This document shows positions 8,151 through 15,683 of a stretch of 37,942 nucleotides of DNA, in pieces. The stretch is from assembly GCA_036824465.1 (NCBI GenBank), contig DAITAC010000035.1, positions 1 through 37,942 on the forward strand, read 5' to 3'. The translations under genes were made by a program, and so were the position numbers. The notes beneath the pieces are model-generated. The model was not told the origin of the DNA and made no database searches. It worked only from the letters and a program-made list of their open reading frames with translations. This DNA is from JAKOQB01 sp036824465. Lineage in GTDB: Bacteria; Pseudomonadota; Gammaproteobacteria; Burkholderiales; Burkholderiaceae_F. Positions within the stretch are counted from its first letter, which is position 1; each line of letters begins with the position of its first letter.

Positions 8151-8685
8151 ATCGGCTGCAACGACGCCGGCCGGCCCTGCCGTTGTGATTCGACTGGCGA
8201 ACAGCGCGGACCTTCCGGCCATCGCGCGCCTGGCGAACGCGGTCAACGCCATGCACTTCGAGCACTACCCACATGTGTTCGAGATCGAGGCCCCCTTGGC
8301 GGCGCAGGTCGGGTTCTGGGGCGAACGGATGGCCAACGGCGAATTCTTCTGGGTCGCGCTGGGCCCAGGTGCGCAGGTCGTCGGCTTTGTGAGCGCGCGG
8401 CTGATCGATGAGAGCGCCACGGCGCTGCTGAAGGCGCAGCGCTACGTCCGAATCGGCTCGCTCCGCGTCGACGATGCACAGCAAGGCCGGGGGCTCGGTA
8501 CGCAGCTGCTTGAAGTAGTCATTGAGTTCGGCCGTGCCAACGGCGCCGCTGACGTGCGGCTGAACGTCTGGGAATTCAATCAGCGCGCGATCGCGTTGCA
8601 TGAGCGGCTGGGGTTCGCGACGCATACGCGCACGATGGCGTTGCCGTTGCGCGGACAAGGCGCGGTTTCGCGGTCAACCTCATGA
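8137..8685 (+). CDS. GNAT family N-acetyltransferase
   Basis: A 182-residue GCN5-related acetyltransferase using acetyl-CoA. Strand beta4 and motif A are visible as IGSLRVDDAQQGRGLGTQLL, with the pyrophosphate-binding QQGRGLG. Motif B follows as NVWEFNQRAIALHERLGF. Residues 1-15 are a short polar leader. The substrate cannot be predicted. It overlaps the upstream peptidase-like gene by 14 bases and its stop shares ATGA with nudB, so it is translated as part of the aspS-nudB train. Confidence 0.9.
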   Translation: MSESESAATTPAGPAVVIRLANSADLPAIARLANAVNAMHFEHYPHVFEIEAPLAAQVGFWGERMANGEFFWVALGPGAQVVGFVSARLIDESATALLKAQRYVRIGSLRVDDAQQGRGLGTQLLEVVIEFGRANGAADVRLNVWEFNQRAIALHERLGFATHTRTMALPLRGQGAVSRSTS

Positions 8686-9131
8686 AGATCCCCGAGTCGA
8701 TCCTCGTCGTCATCTACACGCGCGATTGCGACGTGCTGCTGCTTGAGCGCGCCGATCATCCGGGCTTCTGGCAATCAGTCACGGGAAGCCGCGAGAGCGC
8801 GGAAGAACCGCTTGCGCAGACGTGTTTACGTGAAGTGCGGGAGGAAACCGGGCTCGCGCGCACGGTTGCCGATCTGGAGAACTGGCGCCTTACACACCGT
8901 TACTCGATCTATCCGCATTGGCGATATCGCTATGCGCCGGGCGTGACCCACAATACCGAGCATGTATTCGGCCTGCGCGTCGATCAGCGCTTCGAGCCGC
9001 AGCTTGCGGCCGACGAGCACACTCGCTTCATCTGGCTGCCGTGGCGGGATGCGGCAGATCGCTGTTTTTCGTGGACCAACGCACAGGCGATCCGCCTGCT
9101 GGCGGACCGGACTGGCAGCGCTCGCCGCTAG
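8682..9131 (+). CDS. nudB: Dihydroneopterin triphosphate diphosphatase (Nudix)
   Basis: A 149-residue Nudix hydrolase matching NudB in length and context. NudB removes pyrophosphate from dihydroneopterin triphosphate, an early step of folate synthesis. The Nudix box is complete: GSRESAEEP followed by REVREETGL (residues about 31-56). Conserved NudB features include the start KIPESILVVIY, the HPGFWQSVTGS block and NTEHVFGLRV. The position just behind aspS is the classic betaproteobacterial arrangement. The start is in ATGA overlap with the GNAT stop. Confidence 0.92.
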   Translation: MKIPESILVVIYTRDCDVLLLERADHPGFWQSVTGSRESAEEPLAQTCLREVREETGLARTVADLENWRLTHRYSIYPHWRYRYAPGVTHNTEHVFGLRVDQRFEPQLAADEHTRFIWLPWRDAADRCFSWTNAQAIRLLADRTGSARR

Positions 9132-9681
9132 TACAGTCACGGCCGTCGCGGCCGCGACCGTCGATGTCACGCGGCATGGAGGCGCATTTGAGATCGAGGC
9201 GGTCGGGCAGACGCACGCGACTATCGACATCGCCTGGCGCACGCTGACCGACTACGAGCGCCTGCCGCAGTTTGTACCCGGCGTGACGTCAGTACGTGTA
9301 CTGCGTCGGTCGCAGGTCGATGGGCTCGAGCATCTGCTCATCGAGCAGCGTGGAGAATTCCGCTGGCTGTTCTTTGCCCAGCCGGTCACGGTGCGCATGG
9401 ACGTTGTGCATCGAGCGCCGTCGCGTGTCGATGCGCGGGCCGTGGCCATGCCGAGCCAGGACGAAACGTATCTCGATGCATTCGAGGGACGGTATGAGCT
9501 CGAGTCGGTCGCAGATGGGGTGCGTGTGCGTTACGTGGCCCGCATCGTGCCGCGCCCTGTGCTGCCGCCGGTGATCGGCACGCTGGCGGTGCGCCAGACC
9601 GTGCGCGCGCAGTTCGACGCGATGGTGGCCGAGATCGAACGCCGCAGCCAGTCAGCGGCGCAGGCAGCCGCACCGCGATGA
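9049..9681 (+). CDS. Exported START-like (SRPBCC) lipid/ligand-binding protein
   Basis: About 210 residues. From residue about 35 the protein is an SRPBCC/polyketide-cyclase-like fold of the coenzyme Q-binding or ribosome-associated toxin type (ATIDIAWRTLTDYERLPQFVPGV, later YVARIVPRPVLPPVIG). Such folds bind hydrophobic ligands. The start is uncertain. The ATG at 9049 gives a twin-Arg-containing basic leader and a hydrophobic core (TGLAALAASTVTAVAAA) like a signal peptide, but it overlaps nudB by 83 bases. No closer ATG, GTG or TTG exists in frame, and a CTG start at 9112 cannot be excluded. The stop shares ATGA with the next lipoprotein gene, suggesting the two act together at the envelope. 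Confidence 0.8.
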   Translation: MRQIAVFRGPTHRRSACWRTGLAALAASTVTAVAAATVDVTRHGGAFEIEAVGQTHATIDIAWRTLTDYERLPQFVPGVTSVRVLRRSQVDGLEHLLIEQRGEFRWLFFAQPVTVRMDVVHRAPSRVDARAVAMPSQDETYLDAFEGRYELESVADGVRVRYVARIVPRPVLPPVIGTLAVRQTVRAQFDAMVAEIERRSQSAAQAAAPR

Positions 9682-11135
9682 GAGCGTTGCCTGCTGCGCT
9701 GGCGATCGTGATCGTTGCAGGCTGCGCGACGATTGACCCGTATTCGAGCGCGCCAGTCCGCGAGCATCTGGCGCGCAATGATGACGTCGGTGATTGCGCG
9801 CGACTGTTCCGCGACGTCGATGCGGCGATCGATCGGGTCGGAGTACGAGACGCGCAGGCGCCGCGCGTGCCCGGCTTTCCGTACCTGCGGGTGGACCGCT
9901 TCACCGAAAGCCTCGCCGACAAGGCGGCGCGGCTGCACGACGGCTTTGCGCCGTGGAGCGAACTGATGGCGCGGCTCGATCGCGACGCACGCACCGTCGA
10001 GATCGACAGCGCGGGCGACGCGCAGATGCCGGCGCCGGCGGCACTCGATGCTTGCCGCTATCAGCTCGCAGTCGCCGACGGTGCGCGCCTGCCCGACTTG
10101 CGAGCGGCGGCGCACGTGCCTGACGATTACTCGCTGGCGGCGCGCGCGCTCGGCGTGTATCCGCTGACCAGGCTGGCATTTGCCGGTGGCATACGTCAAT
10201 GGCAGGAGGAGACGCGCGCGATCTTTGCCGCAACCGAAATCGCGGTGCCGGACAAGAAGGCGCTGGCGCGCTATCGGCCGGTGGCTGATGTTTCACCGCC
10301 GCATGTTCCGCGATCAATTGCCTTTAGCCTGCCGCAGCGCTCGGCGGCAGAGTGGAGCGGGTTGCTGCTGCGGCACGCGCCGATTCTTGCGGTCGCGACC
10401 GCCACCGACGACGACCGGATCGGCCAACTTGCCTGGCGTGAGGAGAACGGTCAGATGCGCGTGCGCGTCGACACGCAGACCCCCGTCGCGTACGCACGCG
10501 TGGCGCTGGCAAGACTCGCGGACCAGGTCGTGGCGCAACTCGTGTACACATTCTGGTTCCCGGCGCGTCCGCCGTCGAGCGCGGTCGACCTGCTGGCAGG
10601 CGAACTCGATGGCATCGTCTGGCGCGTGACGCTCGATGCGGATTTCGAACCGCTGGTGTACGACTCGATTCATCCCTGCGGCTGCTACCACCTGTTCTTC
10701 CCGACCGATCGTGTGCGCGCGCGGCCGCAGCCGGAATCGTTGGACGAAGGCACGTTTGCGCCGCAGACATTCAAAGCGCCGCGCCAGGATGAGCGCCTGG
10801 TGCTGCGGGTGGCGTCGCGCACCCACTACCTGGAGCGCATCGAGTTCGAACCGGATCATTCGTCCGCAGCAGCCACGCCGTATGCGATTCGTGGTGACGA
10901 CGAGCTGCGACGATTGCCGCTGCCGGCAGGCGCGGGTGGCCGCACCCGCAGCGTGTACGGGCCCGATGGACTGATCGCCGGCAGCGAGCGCGGCGAACGA
11001 TTCTTCTTCTGGCCGATGGGGATTGCCAGCGCGGGGCAGATGCGCCAATGGGGCCGGCACGCAACCGCGTTCGTCGGCCGCCGGCATTTCGACGATCCGT
11101 ATCTGATCGATCGCTACTTCGAGCTTGTACGCTAG
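9678..11135 (+). CDS. Uncharacterised lipoprotein, 485 residues
   Basis: I do not recognise a named family. The N-terminus is a lipoprotein signal with lipobox VAGC (Cys16), so the mature protein should be lipid-anchored in the envelope. The body has no further transmembrane segment. Notable points are a Cys-rich IHPCGCYHLFFP segment around residue 335 and a C-terminal block (GERFFFWPMGIASAGQMRQW) rich in aromatic residues. Its ATG overlaps the stop of the START-like gene, indicating co-translation with an exported lipid-binding-type protein. A role in envelope or lipid handling is inference from neighbours only. Confidence 0.85.
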   Translation: MRALPAALAIVIVAGCATIDPYSSAPVREHLARNDDVGDCARLFRDVDAAIDRVGVRDAQAPRVPGFPYLRVDRFTESLADKAARLHDGFAPWSELMARLDRDARTVEIDSAGDAQMPAPAALDACRYQLAVADGARLPDLRAAAHVPDDYSLAARALGVYPLTRLAFAGGIRQWQEETRAIFAATEIAVPDKKALARYRPVADVSPPHVPRSIAFSLPQRSAAEWSGLLLRHAPILAVATATDDDRIGQLAWREENGQMRVRVDTQTPVAYARVALARLADQVVAQLVYTFWFPARPPSSAVDLLAGELDGIVWRVTLDADFEPLVYDSIHPCGCYHLFFPTDRVRARPQPESLDEGTFAPQTFKAPRQDERLVLRVASRTHYLERIEFEPDHSSAAATPYAIRGDDELRRLPLPAGAGGRTRSVYGPDGLIAGSERGERFFFWPMGIASAGQMRQWGRHATAFVGRRHFDDPYLIDRYFELVR

Positions 11136-11166
11136 ACAAACATTGTCAACCGCCGGGGAGCGACCG

Positions 11167-11415
11167 TTGCTGCAACTCCGACCCAACTGCGAATGCTGCG
11201 ACCGTGATCTACCGCCGGATTCGACCGAAGCTCGCATCTGCACTTTCGAATGCACGTTCTGCGCGGACTGCGCGGGCGCTGTGCTTAATGGCATCTGCCC
11301 CAACTGCGGCGGGGAACTCGTGATTCGTCCCCGACGGCCGGCGAGCAAGCTGGCGCAGTACCCGGGGTCGACACAGCGTGTTTACAAACCCGCCGGCTGC
11401 GGGAAAAGCGCATGA
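11167..11415 (+). CDS. DUF1272 family zinc-ribbon protein
   Basis: An 82-residue DUF1272 protein of unknown function. The family pattern LELRPNCECCDKDLPPDS is matched by LQLRPNCECCDRDLPPDS. Cys pairs CECC, CTFC-ADC and CPNC are kept, consistent with two bound zinc ions. The TTG at 11167 was chosen because family members begin at this residue and ggggag lies 6 bases upstream. An in-frame TTG at 11125 lies inside the previous gene. It is 31 bases behind the lipoprotein stop. The following 150 bases up to the convergent phoD-like gene hold nothing I can identify. Confidence 0.88.
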   Translation: MLQLRPNCECCDRDLPPDSTEARICTFECTFCADCAGAVLNGICPNCGGELVIRPRRPASKLAQYPGSTQRVYKPAGCGKSA

Positions 11416-11568
11416 CGAGCGCGTTGCCCCGTGCATGGTGCCGCAGACGAGCACCCCAACGACGACGGTCATCGTCCGCGACCTCGCCACGCACCGGTGG
11501 CTGCCGGCGCGCTGATCGGCGCGGACACCGTGGTGACACCCGCGCCGTAGTCGGGCGTCCTGTTGCCC

Positions 11569-13173
11569 TCAAGTTGAGACCGCCCGCACGCCGGCGCGAC
11601 CCGCGTCGACTTCGAATGTCGCTAGCGTTGATGCCTCGGGCGCTTTCTTCCGCACGTCGTCCACCACGCGCAGCTTCACGCGTAGAACCCTCTCATTAAC
11701 GTCCGCGACCAGGTACCCGCGCTTTTCGCTGTCGGCAAAGCGCACGTGCGGATTGGCGGCGGCCACGCGTGCAGTGCGCGCCGCGTCCCAGCCCGACGCC
11801 GCCGTGATGCTGGTGCCGCAGAACTCGGCTCCGATGACGGGCGAGCGCGGATCATCGAAGTGGCGTTTCACGTCGCACACCCAGTTGGCATGCACATCGC
11901 CACCCAGCAGCACCGGGTTGGGCAGCGCCGTGCGCTCGATCGCGGCCAGCACATGTTCACGCTCGGCCGGATAACCGTCCCAGCCGTCGGTCCAGAAACG
12001 CGCGCCCCCGGCTTCTCGATTCAGCGGCGAGAACAGCGTCTGCTGCACGACGAAGTTCCAGCGCGTCCGGCTGTCGGCGAACTGCTGCCGCAGCCACGCC
12101 AGCTGCGCGCGGCCGAGCAGCGTGCGCGCCGGATCACGCCGCTCGGGGCAGGCGCCATCGTCGACGACGCTGGAGCCGCCGCGACCTGCCGGCTGGCACG
12201 GCTGCCGATCGCGATATTGGCGATCGTCGAGCACGATGAAGGATGCCAGCGCTGCTGCACGCTGGGCCCGGTACAGGCGCACGTGCGAGAAACGCTCGAC
12301 CAGCGTCGACACCGGCAGCGGCAGGTGCTCGTAGTACGCCTGGTAGGCAGCCAGGCGTCGTGCGTGCCCGTCGACGGCTGGATCTTCGCCGACATCGCGC
12401 GCGTAGTCGTTCGACACCTCGTGATCGTCCCAGGTGAGGAGCCAGGGGCAGTGCGCGTGCATGCGCTGCAAGTCGGGATCGAGCCGGTACAGCGCGTGCC
12501 GCAGCCGGTAGTCGAACAGGGTGCGTGCGGACGGAAAAGGATGTGTTCGGTAGCGGCTGGCGTTGGGCCCACCCTCGTAGATGTAGTCCCCGACGAACAG
12601 CACGAGCTCCGGATCGTCGGCGCGCATGTGCGCATACGCGCCGAAGTGGCCATATTCAAAGTGCTGGCACGAGGCGAGCGCAACCCGCAGATTTTCGCGC
12701 GCAGAGTCGGCCGCATCGGGCGTGCGCGTGCGGCCGACACTGAATGCATCGCCGAGGAGGAAGCGATACCAGTACCATCGCGACGGCGCAAGATCGTCGA
12801 CTTCAACATGCACGCTGTGAGCAAGTTCGGGCAGCGCGCGCGCGGTGCCACGCGTGACCACGTTGCGGAACGCCTCGTCGTCTGCCACTTCCCAGCGCAC
12901 CTCGAAGCTCGGCGCTGATCGACGCAGTTCATCGCTGCGCGTGGCCACGTACCGCTCCGTGCCCAGGCCGGACAGACGCGCGATCTGCGCCTGCAGATCC
13001 GGAACCACTCTGGTCCAGAGGACGACGCCGCGTTCGCTGGGGCCGCTGGCGACGCCCAGGGGAAACGGATCGCCGTCAAGGCGCGGTTGCGCCAGCGCGC
13101 GCCCGCTCTTCCATGCGCCGGGAACACAGGCGGCCGCGGCCAGCCTGAGCACGTGACGGCGATCAATGTGCAT
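11569..13173 (-). CDS. phoD: Tat-exported PhoD-family alkaline phosphatase
   Basis: A 534-residue PhoD-type phosphodiesterase/phosphomonoesterase. The leader IDRRHVLRLAAAACVPGAW has the twin arginines and hydrophobic stretch of a Tat signal, fitting enzymes that fold with Fe and Ca cofactors in the cytoplasm before export. Metal-ligand motifs are visible: LFVGDYIYEGG, TWDDHEVSNDY and LLGGDVHANW. The N-terminal PhoD_N domain (FPLGVASGPSERGVVLWTR) is complete. The ATG at 13173 was preferred over the longer frame because gGGAGttttcatcg precedes it and the Tat signal then sits at the N-terminus. It is transcribed divergently from the ybhP-like gene across a 58-bp gap. Confidence 0.92.
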   Translation of the reverse strand: MHIDRRHVLRLAAAACVPGAWKSGRALAQPRLDGDPFPLGVASGPSERGVVLWTRVVPDLQAQIARLSGLGTERYVATRSDELRRSAPSFEVRWEVADDEAFRNVVTRGTARALPELAHSVHVEVDDLAPSRWYWYRFLLGDAFSVGRTRTPDAADSARENLRVALASCQHFEYGHFGAYAHMRADDPELVLFVGDYIYEGGPNASRYRTHPFPSARTLFDYRLRHALYRLDPDLQRMHAHCPWLLTWDDHEVSNDYARDVGEDPAVDGHARRLAAYQAYYEHLPLPVSTLVERFSHVRLYRAQRAAALASFIVLDDRQYRDRQPCQPAGRGGSSVVDDGACPERRDPARTLLGRAQLAWLRQQFADSRTRWNFVVQQTLFSPLNREAGGARFWTDGWDGYPAEREHVLAAIERTALPNPVLLGGDVHANWVCDVKRHFDDPRSPVIGAEFCGTSITAASGWDAARTARVAAANPHVRFADSEKRGYLVADVNERVLRVKLRVVDDVRKKAPEASTLATFEVDAGRAGVRAVST

Positions 13174-13231
13174 CGATGAAAACTCCCGGAATGTGTGACA
13201 AGGCGGCGAAGAAGGTATCGTAAGCGTCACC

Positions 13232-14044
13232 ATGAAGCTGCGTGTAGCGACGTACAACATCCATAAAGGCGTGACCGGCATCCGCCGCGTGCCGCGCATT
13301 CACGACGTGCGACTGGCGCTGCATTCAATCAGCGCCGACATCGTGTTCCTGCAGGAGGTGCAGAACCGCAATGAGCGGCTGCGTCACCACGTCAACTATC
13401 CGAAGACCGAGCAGCTCGATTTCCTTGCCACCACCGGCTACGAGCATCAGGTCTATGGCAAGAACGCGGTTTATCCGCACGGCCATCACGGCAATGCGAT
13501 CCTGTCGCGCCATCCGATTCGGCATTCGACCAACCACGACATCTCGGATCACGCGCTGGAAAAACGCGGCATGCTGCACGCGGTCACGCGCGTCGCAGGA
13601 CCGGGCAAGAGCCGCCCCAGCGATGTGCACCTGATCTGCGTGCACTTCGGCCTGATCAAGCGCAGCCGCCTGCGGCAGGCGGACCTGCTGGCCGAGTTCG
13701 TCGAGAAGGAGATTCCGAAGAAGTCGCCGCTCATCATCGCCGGCGATTTCAACGACTGGCAGCGCCGCGTGGACGAGGTGCTGCGCGCGCGCCTCGTACT
13801 GGACGAAGTGGCGGTCGCGCAGGATCCGCCCCGCCGCAGCGTGCTCGACCGCCTGCTGCCATGGCGCGATGCACGCATGTCACAGCCGCCGGCGCGCACC
13901 TTCCCGAGCTTTGCGCCGATGTTCACGCTCGATCGCATCTATGTGCGCGGGTTCCGCGTGGCTGGCATGCATGTTCCCAAGGGGCTGACCTGGGCGCGTC
14001 GGTCGGATCACGCGCCACTGATCGCGGAGCTTGTGCTTCGATGA
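13232..14044 (+). CDS. ybhP: YbhP-like endonuclease/exonuclease/phosphatase family protein
   Basis: A 270-residue EEP-fold metal-dependent hydrolase. The motifs are present in order: TYNIHKG (Asn), FLQEVQ (metal-binding Glu), HHGNAILSRHPI, CVHFGL, IAGDFNDW (Asp/Asn), FTLDRIYVRG and RSDHAPLIAEL (catalytic His). There is no signal peptide, so it is probably cytosolic. It forms an ATGA overlap with clsB, as ybhP and clsB (ybhO) are also adjacent in E. coli. The substrate of YbhP is not established. The pairing suggests a phospholipid- or head-group-related phosphodiester. Confidence 0.9.
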   Translation: MKLRVATYNIHKGVTGIRRVPRIHDVRLALHSISADIVFLQEVQNRNERLRHHVNYPKTEQLDFLATTGYEHQVYGKNAVYPHGHHGNAILSRHPIRHSTNHDISDHALEKRGMLHAVTRVAGPGKSRPSDVHLICVHFGLIKRSRLRQADLLAEFVEKEIPKKSPLIIAGDFNDWQRRVDEVLRARLVLDEVAVAQDPPRRSVLDRLLPWRDARMSQPPARTFPSFAPMFTLDRIYVRGFRVAGMHVPKGLTWARRSDHAPLIAELVLR

Positions 14045-15288
14045 GCCAGCGGCCGCGACTGCCGGCCGCAGAGCCGCACCGCGAGGAATCCGAGAGCCTG
14101 GGCTTCGGCGCGCGTCCGATCATCTATGGCGGCAATCGCATGCGGCTGCTCGTGACAGGAGATGAATTCTTCCCGGCACTGCTCGGCGCGATCGAAGACG
14201 CGCGCATCTCGATTCATCTCGAGACATACATCTACGCCGACGACAACATCGGCCACCGCGTCACGGACGCGCTGGCGGCAGCGGCGTCGCGCGGTGTTCA
14301 GGTGCGAGTACTGATCGACGGTTTTGGCGGAGGTGACTACGCGCGCCGGCTCGTCACCGAACTCGGCGCGCATGGCGCCGAGGTGAAGATCTTCCGCCCG
14401 GAGCGCTGGTGGCGCCTCGAGCGCAAGCTTCTGCGGCGGCTGCATCGCAAGATCACCGTCGTCGACGATCGCATCGCGCTCGTCGGTGGTATCAACATCA
14501 TCGACGACCACAACGTGCCGCCGGCCGAGCGCGGCCGCATCGGGCCGCGATTCGATTTCGCGGTGGCGTGCGAGGGACCGATCGTGACGCCGATCGCGCT
14601 CGCAACCAGGCAATTGTGGTGGATGCTCTCGTTCGTGCGGCCGACCGAATCATCGGGCCCGCGCCCGCGCGTCGACATGCAGCCGCGGCTGGGCGGATTT
14701 CCGGGCGGCGTGGCGGCCTCATTCCTGTTGCGCGATAACCTGCGCAATCGCCGCACCATCGAGCGCGCTTACCTCGACGCAATCGCGCGCGCGCGCGGGG
14801 AGATCGTGCTTGCCAGCGCCTATTTCATCCCTGGCTACCGCTTGCGCGCGGCGTTGCTGGATGCGGCGCGCCGCGGTGTGCGCGTGCGGCTGCTGCTGCA
14901 AGGGCGTGTCGAGTACGCGCTACAGCACTATGCGCAGCGCGCGTTATTCGGCCAGCTGCTCGAAGCCGGGATCGAGATCCACGAGTACCGGCCCGCTTAC
15001 CTGCATGCCAAGGTGGGCGTGATCGACGGCCGCTGGGCGACCGTGGGCTCGAGCAATATCGACCCGTACTCGCTGCTGCTGGCGCGCGAAGCCAACGTGG
15101 TCGTCTATGGCGCCGAATTCGCGCAACGCCTCGAGGCCGTCCTGGTTCAGGCGATCGAAAACGACGCTGACCGCGTACGGCCCGAGGTCTACTCCCGCCA
15201 AGGGCTCATCCGGCGCGGGTTCAACTGGATTGCCTTCGGCATCGTTCGCCTGGCGACCGTGGTCCTGGCACGGGGAAGCAACTACTGA
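14041..15288 (+). CDS. clsB: Cardiolipin synthase B (phospholipase D family)
   Basis: A 415-residue soluble or peripheral PLD-superfamily enzyme lacking the N-terminal transmembrane helices of ClsA. Two HKD motifs are complete: HRKITVVDDRIALVGG near residue 137 and HAKVGVIDGRWATVGSSNID near residue 322. ClsB-type enzymes make cardiolipin by phosphatidyl transfer at the inner membrane. The neighbouring ybhP-like gene supports the ClsB rather than the ClsC assignment. The ATG at 14041 overlaps the upstream TGA; the longer upstream frame lies inside ybhP. About 75 bases separate its stop from the next start. Confidence 0.92.
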   Translation: MSQRPRLPAAEPHREESESLGFGARPIIYGGNRMRLLVTGDEFFPALLGAIEDARISIHLETYIYADDNIGHRVTDALAAAASRGVQVRVLIDGFGGGDYARRLVTELGAHGAEVKIFRPERWWRLERKLLRRLHRKITVVDDRIALVGGINIIDDHNVPPAERGRIGPRFDFAVACEGPIVTPIALATRQLWWMLSFVRPTESSGPRPRVDMQPRLGGFPGGVAASFLLRDNLRNRRTIERAYLDAIARARGEIVLASAYFIPGYRLRAALLDAARRGVRVRLLLQGRVEYALQHYAQRALFGQLLEAGIEIHEYRPAYLHAKVGVIDGRWATVGSSNIDPYSLLLAREANVVVYGAEFAQRLEAVLVQAIENDADRVRPEVYSRQGLIRRGFNWIAFGIVRLATVVLARGSNY

Positions 15289-15365
15289 AAATGTGCTGCG
15301 AGCCGGGGATTAAACTCCGCCGCCGGGGTGTTTACCCTCTGCCCTCAACCCACCAGGAGATGAAT

Positions 15366-15611
15366 ATGAAACTTCGTGCCTTCCTTGCCGCAGGTGCCCT
15401 GCTCGCTTCGAGCGCCGCGTTTGCCTTTCAATGCCCCGGCGACATGAAGAAGATCGATGAGGCGCTGGCCAAGAATCCGAAGCTCAGCGCTGAGCAGATG
15501 GCGGACGTCAAGAAGTTGCGCGCCGACGGCGAAGCCTCCCACAAGGCCGGCAAGCACCAGGAGTCGGTCGACACGCTGGCCAAGGCGATGAAGATACTTG
15601 GCGTCAAGTAG
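15366..15611 (+). CDS. Small exported protein, 81 residues
   Basis: Residues 1-20 (MKLRAFLAAGALLASSAAFA) are a clear Sec signal peptide. The mature part of about 60 residues is charged and helical (QCPGDMKKIDEAL..., HQESVDTLAKAMKILG), with one Cys. This type of small periplasmic protein is common in Betaproteobacteria but has no assigned function. The ATG at 15366 lies 6 bases after AGGAG; the ATG at 15360 abuts the Shine-Dalgarno and is unlikely. It is monocistronic in appearance, with an intrinsic terminator 20 bases after its stop. Confidence 0.85.
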   Translation: MKLRAFLAAGALLASSAAFAFQCPGDMKKIDEALAKNPKLSAEQMADVKKLRADGEASHKAGKHQESVDTLAKAMKILGVK

Positions 15612-15631
15612 CATTCAGCGCCGGTGAAAAG

Positions 15632-15655
15632 CGCCGCCTGCGGGCGGCGTTTTTC
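15632..15655 (+). terminator. Intrinsic terminator of the small exported protein gene
   Basis: Arms cgccgcc (15632-15638) and ggcggcg (15643-15649) with a 4-base loop are followed by ttttt. The helicase gene starts 28 bases later. Confidence 0.88.
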
Positions 15656-15683
15656 ATGGCGCTCGGCAAATTACCATCCGTGC

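Noticed and set aside
6477..8252. 591-codon minus-strand frame across the aspS end and the peptidase-like gene
   Set aside because: Spans two plus-strand genes and their overlap; no motif or ribosome binding site supports it.
14770..14800. Alternating CG tract that could adopt Z-DNA
   Set aside because: It is in-frame coding sequence (Ala/Arg codons of clsB) and similar runs occur in other genes of this GC-rich window.
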